DNA of 64,000 bases from Carposina sasakii. Its lineage: Eukaryota; Arthropoda; Insecta; Lepidoptera; Carposinidae. The stretch covers positions 5,064,716 to 5,128,715 of the forward strand of contig CP053163.1 in assembly GCA_014607495.2 (NCBI GenBank), in the 5' to 3' direction. The notes beneath the pieces were generated by a model. The model was not told where the DNA came from, searched no databases, and saw nothing but the letters and a program-made list of their open reading frames with translations. Position numbers and translations under genes: made by a program. Within the stretch, counting starts at the first letter, position 1. Every line of letters starts with the position of its first letter. This document shows, piece by piece, positions 36,099 through 48,010 of this stretch.

Positions 36099-36573
36099 CT
36101 AACCCGTGTCCGGCCTTTTGTACATGCTGCATCGTAAAGAAGTTGTGGTTTTGTGTAAGTACCTACACACAGCTATTTGATAGCACTATCTACCTACTAT
36201 TCATAACTTGAAACTAAAGTTTGCCTGCTTAGATGAATAATCACGTCACTGTTTGCCTGTCCTACCATAAAGTCACGCATGTAGTACCTAAAGGTACATA
36301 CCTAATAGGTACATACTTAGGTACTCGCACCATAGGCATTAGTACCAAGTCCCTGCTCGCACCTAACCATTTCGTCTATTGTCATTACGAGCTAAAGAGG
36401 TGGTAGACAAATAAATTGGCAAATTACAATAAATAATAGGTAGGTAAATAAAGTTTAATTTAGCTTTAAACACACGGGGTGTTATTTTAAACTGTGTGTA
36501 CCTACTTATATTAAACGCGTAAACACTATCATACCTAAATATATTAACTAGTACACGTTTGTTCGTTACGTTC

Positions 36574-36745
36574 ATATCTGACGGAAGATGCGTCGCGTAT
36601 TATCGGTCGCGTAACGCCACAACAGACAAAATGTATAGAAAAACTAAGAGAAAACACTCGACCGATCACACTCAACCGATGATACGTTAGTGCGTCGAGC
36701 GTACGTTTACCTGGAGATACGCTCGACGCATCTTCCGTCAGATAT
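36574..36745. mobile_element. 172-bp MITE
   Basis: Inverted ends ATATCTGACGGAAGATGCG and CGCATCTTCCGTCAGATAT. No coding capacity; only copy in the window. Confidence 0.8.
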
Positions 36746-39700
36746 TAACCGATCCTTAATGGCGTACGGTAAAGTATGAGGGTAGAGTGCGTTTCCCAAA
36801 TCGTTTCTTTGAATGATGGCACTAGTCACCACGTGTATGACTACATTATCGGTGTAACTACAAACAAAAAATGTTAGTTCCGAAAACAGGCATAGGAGTT
36901 ATTCTATAAAACGGAATCTATTATGCGTCTACATACTAGATTTTACAATGGCGAAATCATACCACGTCCACCTCCCCAAGCAACAAAGCTGTACGTACGC
37001 TACCCACTATTCTAAATGCATTGTCGGAATAGAACAATACAATGCGTCCCTCTCTCTTTGTAGCATCATTCTCTATGGAATGGTCTTCTATAGTTGATTC
37101 TAGCTCTATGGCATGCCTATTTAGAGTTATTGTTTCTGCCTTATCTATCTATACGAATGTATATCTACAGTAGAGTAATGGAGATTCTTCTAGCATAGTA
37201 CCTATCTACCGACATAAGACCTACAATAATGCAAAATGTTAATTCCGAGGATAGCTGTTAAAGCATGTACGAGTAGCCTAACTGTTGTCCTATTGTTGTG
37301 GAACTCCAAATTATGTTGTATAAGTAAATTAGAAGAGACACAAAATAACTATAGTAGGTACAAACGATTTTTTTTCACACACTCAATTCTCAACTACAGG
37401 CTGCAACGACTCAAGTATCATTCTAAAGTTACTCGACATTATCTTTATAGTATGTATTTTCTTCTAGTTGATAGCTGTCCTGTACTGATGCGGGGCTTCT
37501 CTGGAATACTACATCAGCTGCATTTGACTGTACGGTCAATTCTAAACTCGACGTAAAGGGAATAGAACAAAAGAATCGACATACGGAAATAGGTAGTGTA
37601 AAACCGCAACAGTAGCAAGAACAATAGGCACTCAGACTCGACGTATAGAGAATCGACGTAAAGGGAATAAATCCTCTTTGCGTGCATGTCGTATGAACCG
37701 TCATTAACACCTGACCCGCTGTGCTATGGCTGAAGGATCTCCTTTATGATCCTACAGTTCTGGCTACCCAATTTTGGGAACACAGTCGAGTGTATATGTA
37801 AGTACTTATGTACGAGTATGTCAGCAACTGAACAATGAATAGGTCTTTTGACGTTTGGCGATTGGTTACAAGCGTTACAAAATAAAGGATCTAAATGCGT
37901 AGACTAGTACAATTTTACTAAGTAGGTATACAAAACTATAATTTTTTATATTTTTTTTATTTGGCACTCTAACAGATTACATTTTTATTTACAAAAATGA
38001 AGTAATGTAACAGGGTGTTGGACTAAAATGTAATCCTAGCAGAGTCCACTGCAAAACAATTGTGATACATATCTTAAGCTAATACTTCATTAACTTATAA
38101 ACCTAAAAAACAGTAATAATTAAATTAAAAAATAAACTATTAAATATTGTATGTAACTGCTGCGAGCCACGTCATGAACTCCACGCACGTTTTTCGCCCT
38201 AAGTAAGTATGGGTACCTTCTTTATCCCTAACTTTAAATATTATACTTGAGCTTATTTCTTCAGGAAATTTTATAAACCACTTTAAGGTAACTTTCCACT
38301 TTCCATTTTCTCATTTAAAAAACCTCAAACTCGATATTTTTATAAAATTTCTTCCGTACATAATGAATCTTAATAATACTAAAATTGTCACTTAGCTTCT
38401 ACACGAGGAGGGTTGGCGTCAGGCAGGCAGCTGGCCATAAAACAAATGGCAAATCCTTGGCTATGGTATGAATTTGAATGGTTTCTTGCGCCGACCCCGT
38501 AAAATAAATGGTATAAGATGATGATGATGATAATTAATTAGTTTTAATGTGTAATGATTCCAGATGAAATTAATATTATCTACAGAGGAAGTCGCAAAGA
38601 ACCTGAAACAAGAAGAATCACTATAGTTAATAAAAAGTAAAATATGTCTAGATAGGTAGCTACTCTGTGCACGGAAGACCTGAAGCGAACATGAACGCGA
38701 CGACGCTTAGAATCGAAGGGGATGGTGGAGATCTGTGGAGGCCCTCTGCCCCAGCTAGGGGACACAGGAACAAAAGTCGAGTAAGTCACTCTGTGCATGT
38801 GCCTTATTGTGCAAGCAGCAATATGTAATGCACATCCCGGAAGCTGGGTGCGAATATTAATGCAAACATAAAACTAACCTCGCTCCCCTGACGCGCAATT
38901 TACTTTGAACATAGACACATCGCCTTTAAAGTGTGCAAAATCGAAAAATATTCATAATTTCGAGTTAATGTTTCATTCTTTTCTACGTCTCGGCTTGGGA
39001 AATACCTAAGTAAGATCATAATTCTTTATCTGTTCTGAACGACTAATAGGCACTCAGGGAGGTAACATAGGTAGGCACTTAGATAAATCTATGACTTAGA
39101 TAGCCATTTATATAGGACCTACCTACTTAGAGAATTATTAAATTAGGTAGTTTTCCCAGAAAATAGGAAGAAAACCTTGTTGCTAGATAAATTAAAGATA
39201 ATTACATTACTTATGTATGTTATATAAGTACATACAGGGTGTGTGTGGCAGCCAGGCAAATACTGAAATATTGAACAAGTTTTGAGTTATACGACAGTGT
39301 TATTACTCGCAGGAAATGCATTTTTAATTTGATTATCCGCATTCCGCGCCAATTGAATCGGGCGATCCTGTGACTAGCTGACCTAGAATTTTCAGTGGTT
39401 TTCGCCTAGAATCATGGTCTGAAATCGGCATATCAATATTTGCCTGGCTGTCACTTTGACTCTATATACGATATTTTAGGTAGGTGGATAGATGTACAAA
39501 CCCATACACAAACCTGTATTCCCAAAAAGATGGTGGGACAGCCAGAACTTCAGAATGGGAAAGGAGATCCTACCGTTACGATCTACGTAGATTCTGACTT
39601 ACAGGAGTTACAGCGATGAGAATGAGTGGTGGGCCCCAAGACCTTACATTGCAGTGCCTGGGAGGAATAAGCTAGCTGCTAGATATTCGTAAATACCTAC

Positions 39701-41102
39701 CTCCCTATGACCTAGCGAAGCGAAGTAAAGGCGAGCTGCCCAGCACTCGCAAATAATGTAATTATAACCGATAAGACGAAATAATCGGTTTATACATCCG
39801 AGCGAGTGCTCGCCCCAAGTCACAGCCAAGGGATCGCTCTAATCCGGTAGATTTATTACAACAAGACGGCACTGCGGCGTTAGATAGATTAATTGTTGCT
39901 CAGGAAAGGGAACGTCTTCCTAAAAATATCGTGGCTTACCCCAGAATTTAAGCCCATACTTAAATATTATTAATGGATTGTCAAATCGAAAGGAGCTTAT
40001 TATGGATGAAATTAATTAAGCCCCTTATTAAAATATTTTACCTACCTATAGATGCTAATACGCTGTCTAATGGAATTTGAATCTTAATCAAGTAGCAGGG
40101 ACAACCAGACAAGACAATGAACCAATGAATATGAGTGGTAGATAGCACATCTCAGATGTTAGAGTTACCTTGCCATTTGGCTACATAGAGTATAGCGTTT
40201 TCAGAGCACAAAAAATGAGGGTAGCTGCTAAGGTGATTCGGTAAAGTTACATAGACTTAACTGTCTACGACTCGATTGCGACATCGCGTGGAACGAGACG
40301 CAGGGGAGTAAGACCAACCAACTGCGCGCCGCCAGAAAGTCCAACATAGCACTTGCCATCGCACGCGCATCTTAAAATTAACTTCCATAGTTTGCTGTCC
40401 GGGATATTGTCACCTGAAACGACTGAAATATACCAGCATTCCTTTGTATACAGTCCACATTTCTTTACGTCCCCATTAGGACCCTTCACATTGGTCCTTC
40501 GAGCCGGATCAATAACATTAACTACTACCGTAGGTGCGTCCATTACGTACGAGCAGAGGAATTTTGATTTCATAATTATGATTATAAATGATTATGATTA
40601 TAATTAAACAGACTCATCATTTTAAAAATAAATATCTTTTATTTCTTGAAAATACAACTTAAGTAATCGCTCGTGGCAACAAAATAATTATTTATTCAAC
40701 ACATATTTTTGCAGGCTTGCATTTCTTAACTTATAACAATAGGAACATGCATTATTAGCATTTCATGAGGTAGGTTTAAAGACAGTTTCCGGTACAAATC
40801 AAAATGGCGGCAAAAGAACAACTGATTTAAAAGTCACGTCATACTGAACTTGATTCATATATCCGAAAATTACATAAACTTGGTAAATATCATGACTCCA
40901 GTAGGTACATTCGGATATAGGATCCAAGGGTTAGCACTCAGCCCAGAGAATTGGTAGGTAAGTAGTATAGGTAAATAGGTACTTAATAGGTATGATAAGT
41001 CAAAGTGCTCACCATGATGGCGCGTGGCGTTAAGCTGTTGGGTAAATAAATCCTAACAGCTCGGCTATAACTAAAGATACGTCACCATATCTAACTTAAC
41101 GC
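36746..41102. other. Gene-poor sequence with repeat scraps
   Basis: R1 fragments lie at 37480-37530, 37715-37800 (minus) and around 39510-39570. 38400-38535 is a LINE-tail relic (GGCGTCAGGCAGGCAGCTGG ending in ATGATGATGATG). 38690-38790 is another (CTCTGCCCCAGCTAGGGGAC). The possible small gene at 40265-40543 is listed separately. Nothing else was recognised. Confidence 0.4.
40265..40543 (-). CDS. Small ORF of unknown function, 92 codons
   Basis: From the first ATG at 40543 the minus strand encodes 92 residues with balanced amino-acid use and five Cys clustered around KKCGLYTKECW and RCACDGKCY, ending DVAIES. The frame is open 10 codons further upstream. No signal peptide, domain or homologous family was recognised. 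It may be an exon of a larger gene, a fragment of an unlisted mobile element or chance. A weak possible acceptor, TATTTCAG, lies inside it. Confidence 0.25.
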   Translation of the reverse strand: MDAPTVVVNVIDPARRTNVKGPNGDVKKCGLYTKECWYISVVSGDNIPDSKLWKLILRCACDGKCYVGLSGGAQLVGLTPLRLVPRDVAIES

Positions 41103-41110
41103 ACATTAAC
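41103..41110. repeat. Target-site duplication ACATTAAC, left copy
   Basis: Identical to 44431-44438. It directly abuts the CATTTGTTCCC terminus; 8-9 bp duplications are expected for MULE transposases. Confidence 0.9.
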
Positions 41111-41482
41111 CATTTGTTCCCAACGAGTAACACCCTCAAATGTCACACTGTTACTCGATGGGATTTTTTTCTGAAAAAATTCCCAACCGGTCACACTACC
41201 AGTCACACTGTTACTCGATGGGAACTTTTTATTACTAATTTCCCAACCAGTCACACTGTTACAGAACTTAATGAAAATAAGAATTAAATCGGTTTTTTAA
41301 ATTTTTATTAAAATCAACAAAATAACAACATTGGTAAATACAGTTACTTAATTACGGACGTTACACGTTAACATTCGTCATATTGCTAGTAATTCTCATT
41401 TTAATGTTTTAGTCATAGTAACAATATCTAAACACAATCGGCCTTATATAATATATCAGAGTAAATCATCACATTTTACAAC
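41111..41482 (+). repeat. Left terminal inverted repeat of the MULE
   Basis: Starts CATTTGTTCCCAACGAGTAA. It pairs with 44068-44430 almost base for base, apart from a small local duplication near 41190-41215 (an extra GTCACACTACCA) that makes this arm longer. Similarity fades beyond 41482 into one decayed unit of the 119-bp repeat. Confidence 0.9.
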
Positions 41483-41790
41483 AATTATCAGTTCTAATTT
41501 CTAATGTTAATTTGAACTTTAAACAATTTTCCAAATACATATAATTAGCCATAAGTATGTTGTGACAATTAAAATTATGTATAGCAAAATAAAGTTATGA
41601 TAAGCCGGCAACATCAGTTATCGCGTGTGTGTAATGGCGGTTATTTTCCATGCACATTTAATGTAAAAATACTTTTGCATCCCTCTTCCCGCGGCCCCGG
41701 CGGCGGCGGCCACGTGTCGTAAGTGGGGGAGAGGGACGCAAAATGAATTAGTCAGAGCAGTGCAACGAAGCAAAGTGCACGTTGTCGACA

Positions 41791-43693
41791 ATGTCAGAGC
41801 CCACCGCATCTAGTTCGTCCGGTCAAGTGCCATTAAATTTAATTAAAAGGAATGGTGGGACAATTTTGCTACGAAGTGGACATCAATTTTATGCTAGACG
41901 AAAGCATAGTAGCGGATTAATAGCGTGGGCGTGCACAAAACGAAACATTTGCAAAGGAATCTTGAGAATAAAAGTAAGTACCTATATAATAAAGTTTACT
42001 GATAAACCTATGGTTTGTTTGTTAATCAATACGTTTATTTGTGAATGAATGCTTTGCATTATTTTCATAAAACTATAGATTTGTTTTATTTCAAGCTACT
42101 TAAAGTCCTAAATACTTATTCGTTTTCATTTCTTCCAAGCATACGCTATTATTAAAAGCGGCTTAAAACATTTTTTCTTAAGGCTTTTAAAATTGCTTAA
42201 AACTTGTTTAAAAATGTATTATTAATAAAGCCGAGTTTACACTATAAGACAACATTAGGCGCGCGACAAGTGACGTTCAACATGTATGCTAAGTAGTAGT
42301 AGATGCGTCATACACAAACGCGGCATAAACACTTAATCGATTTATTTGGAACTGTTATAAACACGTGTTTTAAAACAACTTGTTTTAATCATACGCAGGG
42401 TTAAACAATATGACGAATATTACTAATACGACAGCTTTGACTCCTGTTATTATTGTTGCTATTTTCTATTTATAGGATCAACGAATACTAGACGAGACTG
42501 CTCATAGCCATGCTCCAGACTTTGCGAAGAACGAAATTGATGAATCAATCCATAAATTAAAGACTGAATTGTACAAACCGGACTTTCCTAACATTCCACA
42601 AAAATACAATTCCATGATAGGCAACCTTAAAGATGCCGGTATAAATATTGTATCCAACATACCAAAATTTACTAGCGTTAAAAGTACACTGTATAGACAA
42701 CGGAACAAAGAAGCTGGAGTTTCAAAGATGTTATTTAAAAACGCTCTTGAAGTCGAAGTGCCACCAAGATATAATAACTTTTTGTTAGCAGACTACTCAA
42801 ATAAAACTAATAATACACGAATAATAGTATTTTCCTCGGTGGAAGCAAGGCAAATTACATGTGAATCAAAAGAATTTTATGGCGATGGCACATTCAGAAG
42901 CTGCCCTTCTCCATTCGTGCAATTGTATACAATTCATGTAGATACTGGTAGTACAATAAACCACACAAATATAACCCCTGTGATATATGCTTTAATGACC
43001 AACAAAACAATGCAGAGCTACTTAATTCTGTTTCAAATGATTAAGTCGCAGTTGCCGGATTGGAATCCAACAAAATTTAAACTTGATTATGAAAAGGCTG
43101 CAATGAATGCCATTATCAAAGTCTTTCCAACAGTCATAATAAAAGGTTGTTATTATCATTACAACAAAGCCATTTTTAAAAAAGGAAAAAGCCTGAATAT
43201 GACCTCACGAACGTCACAAGATTTGAAGGAGGTGCGAATAATTGAACTTAGTGCGATTCTTCCATTATTGCCCGAAAACGAGATAATTAATGGATGGGTT
43301 TACATAATTGCTAGATACGGAGATAGTGAAGGTACAGGCACAAAAAAATTCATTAACTACATGGAAAAACAGTGGCTCCGTGAGGAATATTTAAAAGTGT
43401 GGTGCGTTTTTGGTGACGCCCATCGCACAACAAATGCACTCGAATCTTGGCATAATAAACTAAATAAGACCATTGGAACAAAACACCCGAATATTATGCA
43501 TTTCTTGCACACAATTGAAGAAGATTCTTCTCAGAATACTGTCAGAAATGTTCTGAAACAACAAGGCAAACCGTCAAAAAGAAAACGGGGTAAGAAATCT
43601 ATATCAAGAGACGAGTTTATTCAGGAAGTGCAGCTGGAATTAACACAAGGTCTTATTTCAGTTGGCCATGCTTTGGAGATTTTACGACACTAG
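41791..43693 (+). CDS. MULE transposase with N-terminal FLYWCH zinc finger, 466 aa, two exons
   Basis: Exons 41791-41973 and 42476-43693 join in phase 0. The donor is AAA/GTAAGT and the acceptor TTTATAG/GAT. The start is the first ATG (MSEPTASSSS). Residues 20-76 form a FLYWCH finger with Trp46, Cys48 and Cys54 in exon 1 and His71 and His73 in exon 2 (C-x5-C-x16-H-x-H), so the finger is complete only after the predicted splice. The MULE catalytic domain has Asp198 in GDGTF, Asp265 in KLDYEKA, a Cys-x2-His at 286-289, and Glu384 in NALESWHNKLN. The D-E spacing of 119 is normal for the superfamily. A basic segment, KPSKRKRGKK, near residue 430 may be a nuclear signal. Expected role: bind the terminal repeats in the nucleus and cut and paste the element. 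No lesion was seen. Confidence 0.88.
41974..42475 (+). other. Intron of the MULE transposase gene
   Basis: 502 bp with a canonical GTAAGT donor and TATAG acceptor, AT-rich. It holds a GC-richer patch around 42230-42320 without recognisable function. Translation through it meets stops soon after 42040. Confidence 0.8.
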
Positions 43694-44090
43694 AATTAAG
43701 AACTGATACTTATTGTAAAATGTGGTGATTTACTGTGATACATACATATAGGTACAAACATAAGGTTGATTATATTTAGAAAATTCTTCTTTAAAGTTCA
43801 AATTAACATTAGAATTAATAACTGTTAATTGTTGTAAAATGTGATGATTTACTGTGATACATGCATATAGGTACAAACATAAGGCTGATTATATTTAGAA
43901 AATTGTTCTTTAAAGTTCAAATTAACATTAGAATTAATAACTGTTAATTGTTGTAAAATGTGATGATTTACTGTGATACATGCATATAGGTACAAACATA
44001 AGGCTGATTATATTTAGAAAATTCTTCTTTAAAGGTTCAAATTAATATTAGAAATAAGGACTGTTAATTATTGTAAAATGTGATGATTTA
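43692..44090 (+). repeat. 119-bp tandem array, about 3.4 units, starting at the transposase stop codon
   Basis: TAGAATTAAxxACTG recurs near 43691, 43810, 43929 and 44049. The first unit begins with the TAG stop itself. The units contain GTGATGATTTACTGTGATAC. The last merges into the right terminal repeat, and a decayed single unit mirrors it after the left one. Confidence 0.85.
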
Positions 44091-44430
44091 CTCTGTTATA
44101 TTATATAAGGCCGATTGTGTTTAGATATTGTTACTATGACTAAAACATTAAAATGAGAATTACTAGCAATATGACGAATGTTAACGTGTAACGTCCGTAA
44201 TTAAGTAACTGTATTTACCAATGTTGTTATTTTGTTGATTTTAATAAAAATTTAAAAAACCGATTTAATTCTTATTTTCATTAAGTTCTGTAACAGTGTG
44301 ACTGGTTGGGAAATTAGTAATAAAAAGTTCCCATCGAGTAACAGTGTGACTGGTTGGGAATTTTTTCTTAAAAACATTCCCATCGAGTAACAGTGTGACA
44401 TTTGAGGGTGTTACTCGTTGGGAACAAATG
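44068..44430 (-). repeat. Right terminal inverted repeat of the MULE
   Basis: Reverse complement of the left arm, ending CTCGTTGGGAACAAATG, followed by the ACATTAAC duplication at 44431-44438. Confidence 0.9.
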
Positions 44431-44438
44431 ACATTAAC

Positions 44439-44911
44439 TATTCAGCAGCGCTATTGCGTATGATTTTCGACATTGAAACTCTAAATTAGGAAATGGCATG
44501 CACGTGAGTGTTGCTAAAGTTACTTCAGCCAAGTCATAACGCTTCCATTTAATGCCGTCTAAATGGGTGATCTACTTACCTCTACTACTTACCTACAACC
44601 GTGCAAAACTTGAAATAAAACTATGCCAGAAAAAATTAAAACTACCACAGCTTAGTAAGCCGTGACATAATCTGTGGCATCACCGAATCTACCATTATCA
44701 TACTGGTTTGGTATAAGGATACCAAAGTATATCTTAAATTAGTATACATCGTAAATTTGTTCTACTGGAAACACAATGACATCGTAATGAAAACTTCTAG
44801 TAGGTGGGTACGTGCGTTTTACCAAATAATTTCTTTTTACTTTCCTCGTGGCTCTAGTTGGTCAGATAAACTTCGAAATGTGAGATATTCATTACGATGT
44901 CTTCATCATTA
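44439..44911. other. Intergenic sequence
   Basis: No repeat or gene recognised between the MULE and the next MITE. Confidence 0.4.
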
Positions 44912-45172
44912 TACAGGGTGTAACAGAAAGGGTATGTTAAGCGAAAAACTATGTAAATAGCCCACTGTAGAAAACCTATTTCCAAAAATTGAGACTCGAA
45001 ATCACATGTTTCTTTTTCAAGATTGTATGAACATTCCTGAGTTGTTTAGGAATTCTCCATACTATCTGGAAAAAGCATGCGATTTCGAGTTTGAAATTTT
45101 GTGAGCAGGTTCCTTTTAGTGGACTATTTACATAGCTTCTCGTTTAACATACCCCTTTTGTTACACCCTGTA
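44912..45172. mobile_element. Foldback MITE family C, copy 2
   Basis: TACAGGGTGTAACAGAAAGG at the left end and its complement at the right; halves are inverted copies. Homologous to 13079-13342. Confidence 0.85.
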
Positions 45173-45190
45173 TAACACAATTAACAAGTA

Positions 45191-45568
45191 CCAGGGTGTA
45201 AAAAGACAACAATATTTTTTTTAGTACCTCGTATTCTTTGTAAGGTTATGATCATTTTCTTCTATGGAACCAACCCTGGGAAACACCAAAAAAAATATGA
45301 AAAAATACTGTCATTTTATTGCAAGCAATATATTCGTTTGACGCGCAAAGTACAAATGTACCTACAAAACTAACATTATAACATTGTATCTTTTAAAAAA
45401 AAGGTTTGTTAACCGATTTCAGATGGATTTATGTAAAAAAAATGTTAATATTAATGTAACTTTGGACCTCCATGGTTTCCCAGGGGTGCTTCCATAGAAA
45501 AAAATGATCGTGATGTTACAAAGAATACGAGGTATTAAAAGAACTAAGTTGTCTTTTTACACCCAGTA
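45191..45568. mobile_element. MITE family D, related to family A
   Basis: Ends AGGGTGTAAAAAGACAAC and GTTGTCTTTTTACACCC. A subterminal word AAAATGATCGTGATG next to CTTCCATAGAAA resembles the interior of family A, here present in inverted form at both ends. Confidence 0.75.
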
Positions 45569-46809
45569 TAGGTAACACTGCTTATATATAGATAGATATT
45601 AGGTACTCAAGAGAGACATAATAATAACAAAACACTTGTACAAAATAATGTACTTACAACGCAGAAGTAAGAATGTACTGTATTTTTGTCAAGCTATTAT
45701 CCTTATTTTCATCATAAAATACAAATGGCCATAGCAATACCTAGTCTTCAGAGAAGACCAGAAACCTTCCCATGATTGTTATTTTTCTGGTCTTTTCCCA
45801 GGACTATGGTCATCGAACGGGTCATGTGATATCACAGCCAATTCATTATTCCATGATGTCAATGAATTTAATTGGTGGATTTCATCCATAACAACGAAGC
45901 ATAGCACATCTCTTTAGGAAAGGAAGCGTTTAGATGTTTAAAACTATTGTGGATTCTAACCCAATAAGATTAACGCCACGGCACAATTGTGTTTTGCATT
46001 TCTGACAAATGTGCGCTTGTTCTACAGTAGAATAAGGACACAATTGCTTTTTGTATTTTTTGACATTATGCCGTTGTGGCACCGAAGGTACGATATATTC
46101 CATATATCCTATCATAAAACTAAACTGTATTATTATAACATCTCTTACTCTTAACTACCTTCCATAATTTACCTATTAATCATCAGAACAGGCAGGTGGT
46201 AACCTATAGAAGATAATAACAAAAAAGATTTAACAATTATAAGGTAACTACCCTAGTACAGACATAGACAATCTTATTCCTCTATGGTACAGATAACAAC
46301 AATAAACTCAATGTTATATCTAAAAAAAAATATTAACGGAAGTCAAATTATAATAGTATTAAGTAGTTAACTATAGCCTAGTCAGACTTTAAAATATTAT
46401 TATAATTATTAAAGCTACTTTACTGGTCGGAAAACGGATTAGGAAAGCTATTTACATAGGTTTTCCTTTACATACCCTCTCTGTTACATCCTGTATAAAC
46501 ACGCAACATAATGTTATTGAAATAGCTTAAACAAAAATCGGACGATCAAAACATAACTTAATAGCTACTATTCTATACGCCAACCGTCGTGGCACGCGCT
46601 GTTATATAACGTTTTATGACTGTTTTACTTCTTACTTTTATCGCGAAAGTGAATTAGGGTGCTTAGACAATTTAACATCGTTTTGCATTGACCTCCGTTG
46701 TCATAACACTCCCACCAAATAAGGTTTAGACTTTATAACGTTGGTTGACTATCGCGCGAAAATAAAAGCTTTCTGTTGGACCAAACGGTCGATTCGATTG
46801 AGATGGAAA
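45569..46809. other. AT-rich intergenic sequence
   Basis: 46437-46497 is the terminal part of a foldback MITE C (ACATACCCTCTCTGTTACATC). Nothing else was recognised. Confidence 0.4.
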
Positions 46810-47196
46810 GGTGAGTATAGACTAGAGCATTTACTTGTAACAGAAAAACGAGCCGCTCTATGATATGCTATACTCGTATTGTATCACCCTTCACACACCA
46901 GACGTCGAGCACGCTCGCCGATTTTGTTACAACAATTTGTAGAAACCAACGAGCGTATTGGTGTAACATTTTGTCGAGCATTTGCAAGCAATTTGTATGT
47001 CCCACATTTCAAGGAAGAATGAACGCAAGTTACAACGAAATATTACGGGTAAATGCGCACACGCGCTGTGAGCATTACGCCGAGCATTCGCAGGAGGAAA
47101 TGCTTTGGAAATTGAGCTTTTACCTGTATTGTACCATTCATAAGAACGTAATATTACACAGAAATGTTCGAAAAAATGCACTAGTCTATACTCACC
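46810..47196. mobile_element. 387-bp MITE with GGTGAGTATAGACTAG ends
   Basis: The left end GGTGAGTATAGACTAGAGCA and right end TGCACTAGTCTATACTCACC are inverted copies. The interior has weak inverted words GTAACATTTTG and GAGCATT. The 126-codon frame inside it has no motif and is probably chance. Confidence 0.75.
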
Positions 47197-48010
47197 TTAA
47201 TATTACTTTGACTAAGATCCTTGGGTACAAACCATTGTAAACAAACATACAATATAGAACTAAGTAACGCTTACAAACTATGAGACCATTTGATTTTGTA
47301 TAGAATACAATAAGACCCACTGTATTAGGTACATAAGAATTAGTTTATTTTAAGTGATTTATATACATACGTAGATAGACCCTGGTACTAAGGCTTCACT
47401 AATTAGATATAAACAGATTTGTAGTAATTACAAATTAAAGTGGAAAACAATACTCGTAAGTCTACGCTGTACAAAATTACCTTTATAATGCAAATAACTG
47501 CATCGGAAGTAGTTGTAGGTTATAATCAAAGTTTTAAGGGTTTTCTAAACCTTTCATAGGTAAACACATAAAGCATCTTAGTACCCAAGCATTTATATTT
47601 AATAGACATAATAGATCTATCATGTTTATTATCATAATATTTAAAACGCATAAACAAAATTAAGTTACCTTCGTAAAATAAGTTGATGAGTTTAATGGAA
47701 TACCTATGTCAGTAAATAAACAAAAATTTTCGAATGGGAAAGAAATCATTTAGACAGTATGTTGATTAGACTAAACAGAAAAACTTTGGTTTTTTTTCCG
47801 GCCCCCTGATTACGTAAATGCAATAGCAAAACCGAAGCAAAGCGATAGCGAACACTGTACAATATTCGCCTTGAAATGTCAAAGTTCCTTTAAAATTCAT
47901 TTTACGTAATACGAATTTTACAAGCAATCAGCGATTTTTGTACAATTTTAGCTATCGCTTTGCTTTTGCTAGTTAGGTAATAAGAGGGCGGATTGGCCAA
48001 AGAACGACAA
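47197..48010. other. Intergenic sequence with inverted-repeat family F
   Basis: 47802-47990 has inverted ends: CTGATTACGTAAATGCAATA with GCAAAGCGATAGCG on the left, and CGCTTTGCTTTTGCTAGTTA on the right. Related sequence occurs at 54430-54640. No gene recognised. Confidence 0.5.

Larger units (their letters stand above)
41111..44430 (+). mobile_element. Complete Mutator-like (MULE, probably Phantom-type) DNA transposon
   Basis: A 3320-bp element bounded by an 8-bp duplication (ACATTAAC) and long inverted repeats of about 360 bp that differ by only a few changes. It carries one intact two-exon gene coding for a FLYWCH plus DDE transposase. The ends carry repeated words GTTACTCGATGGGAA and CCCAACCAGTCACACTG, likely binding sites for the encoded protein. 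A 119-bp tandem array follows the gene. Near-identical arms, intact splice sites and an intact catalytic triad suggest recent activity. The assignment to the Phantom group of MULEs rests on the FLYWCH-MULE architecture known in insects and is inference. Confidence 0.9.

Noticed and set aside
46860..47240. 126-codon frame
   Set aside because: It lies almost wholly within a MITE bounded by inverted repeats and shows no motif or codon preference of a gene.
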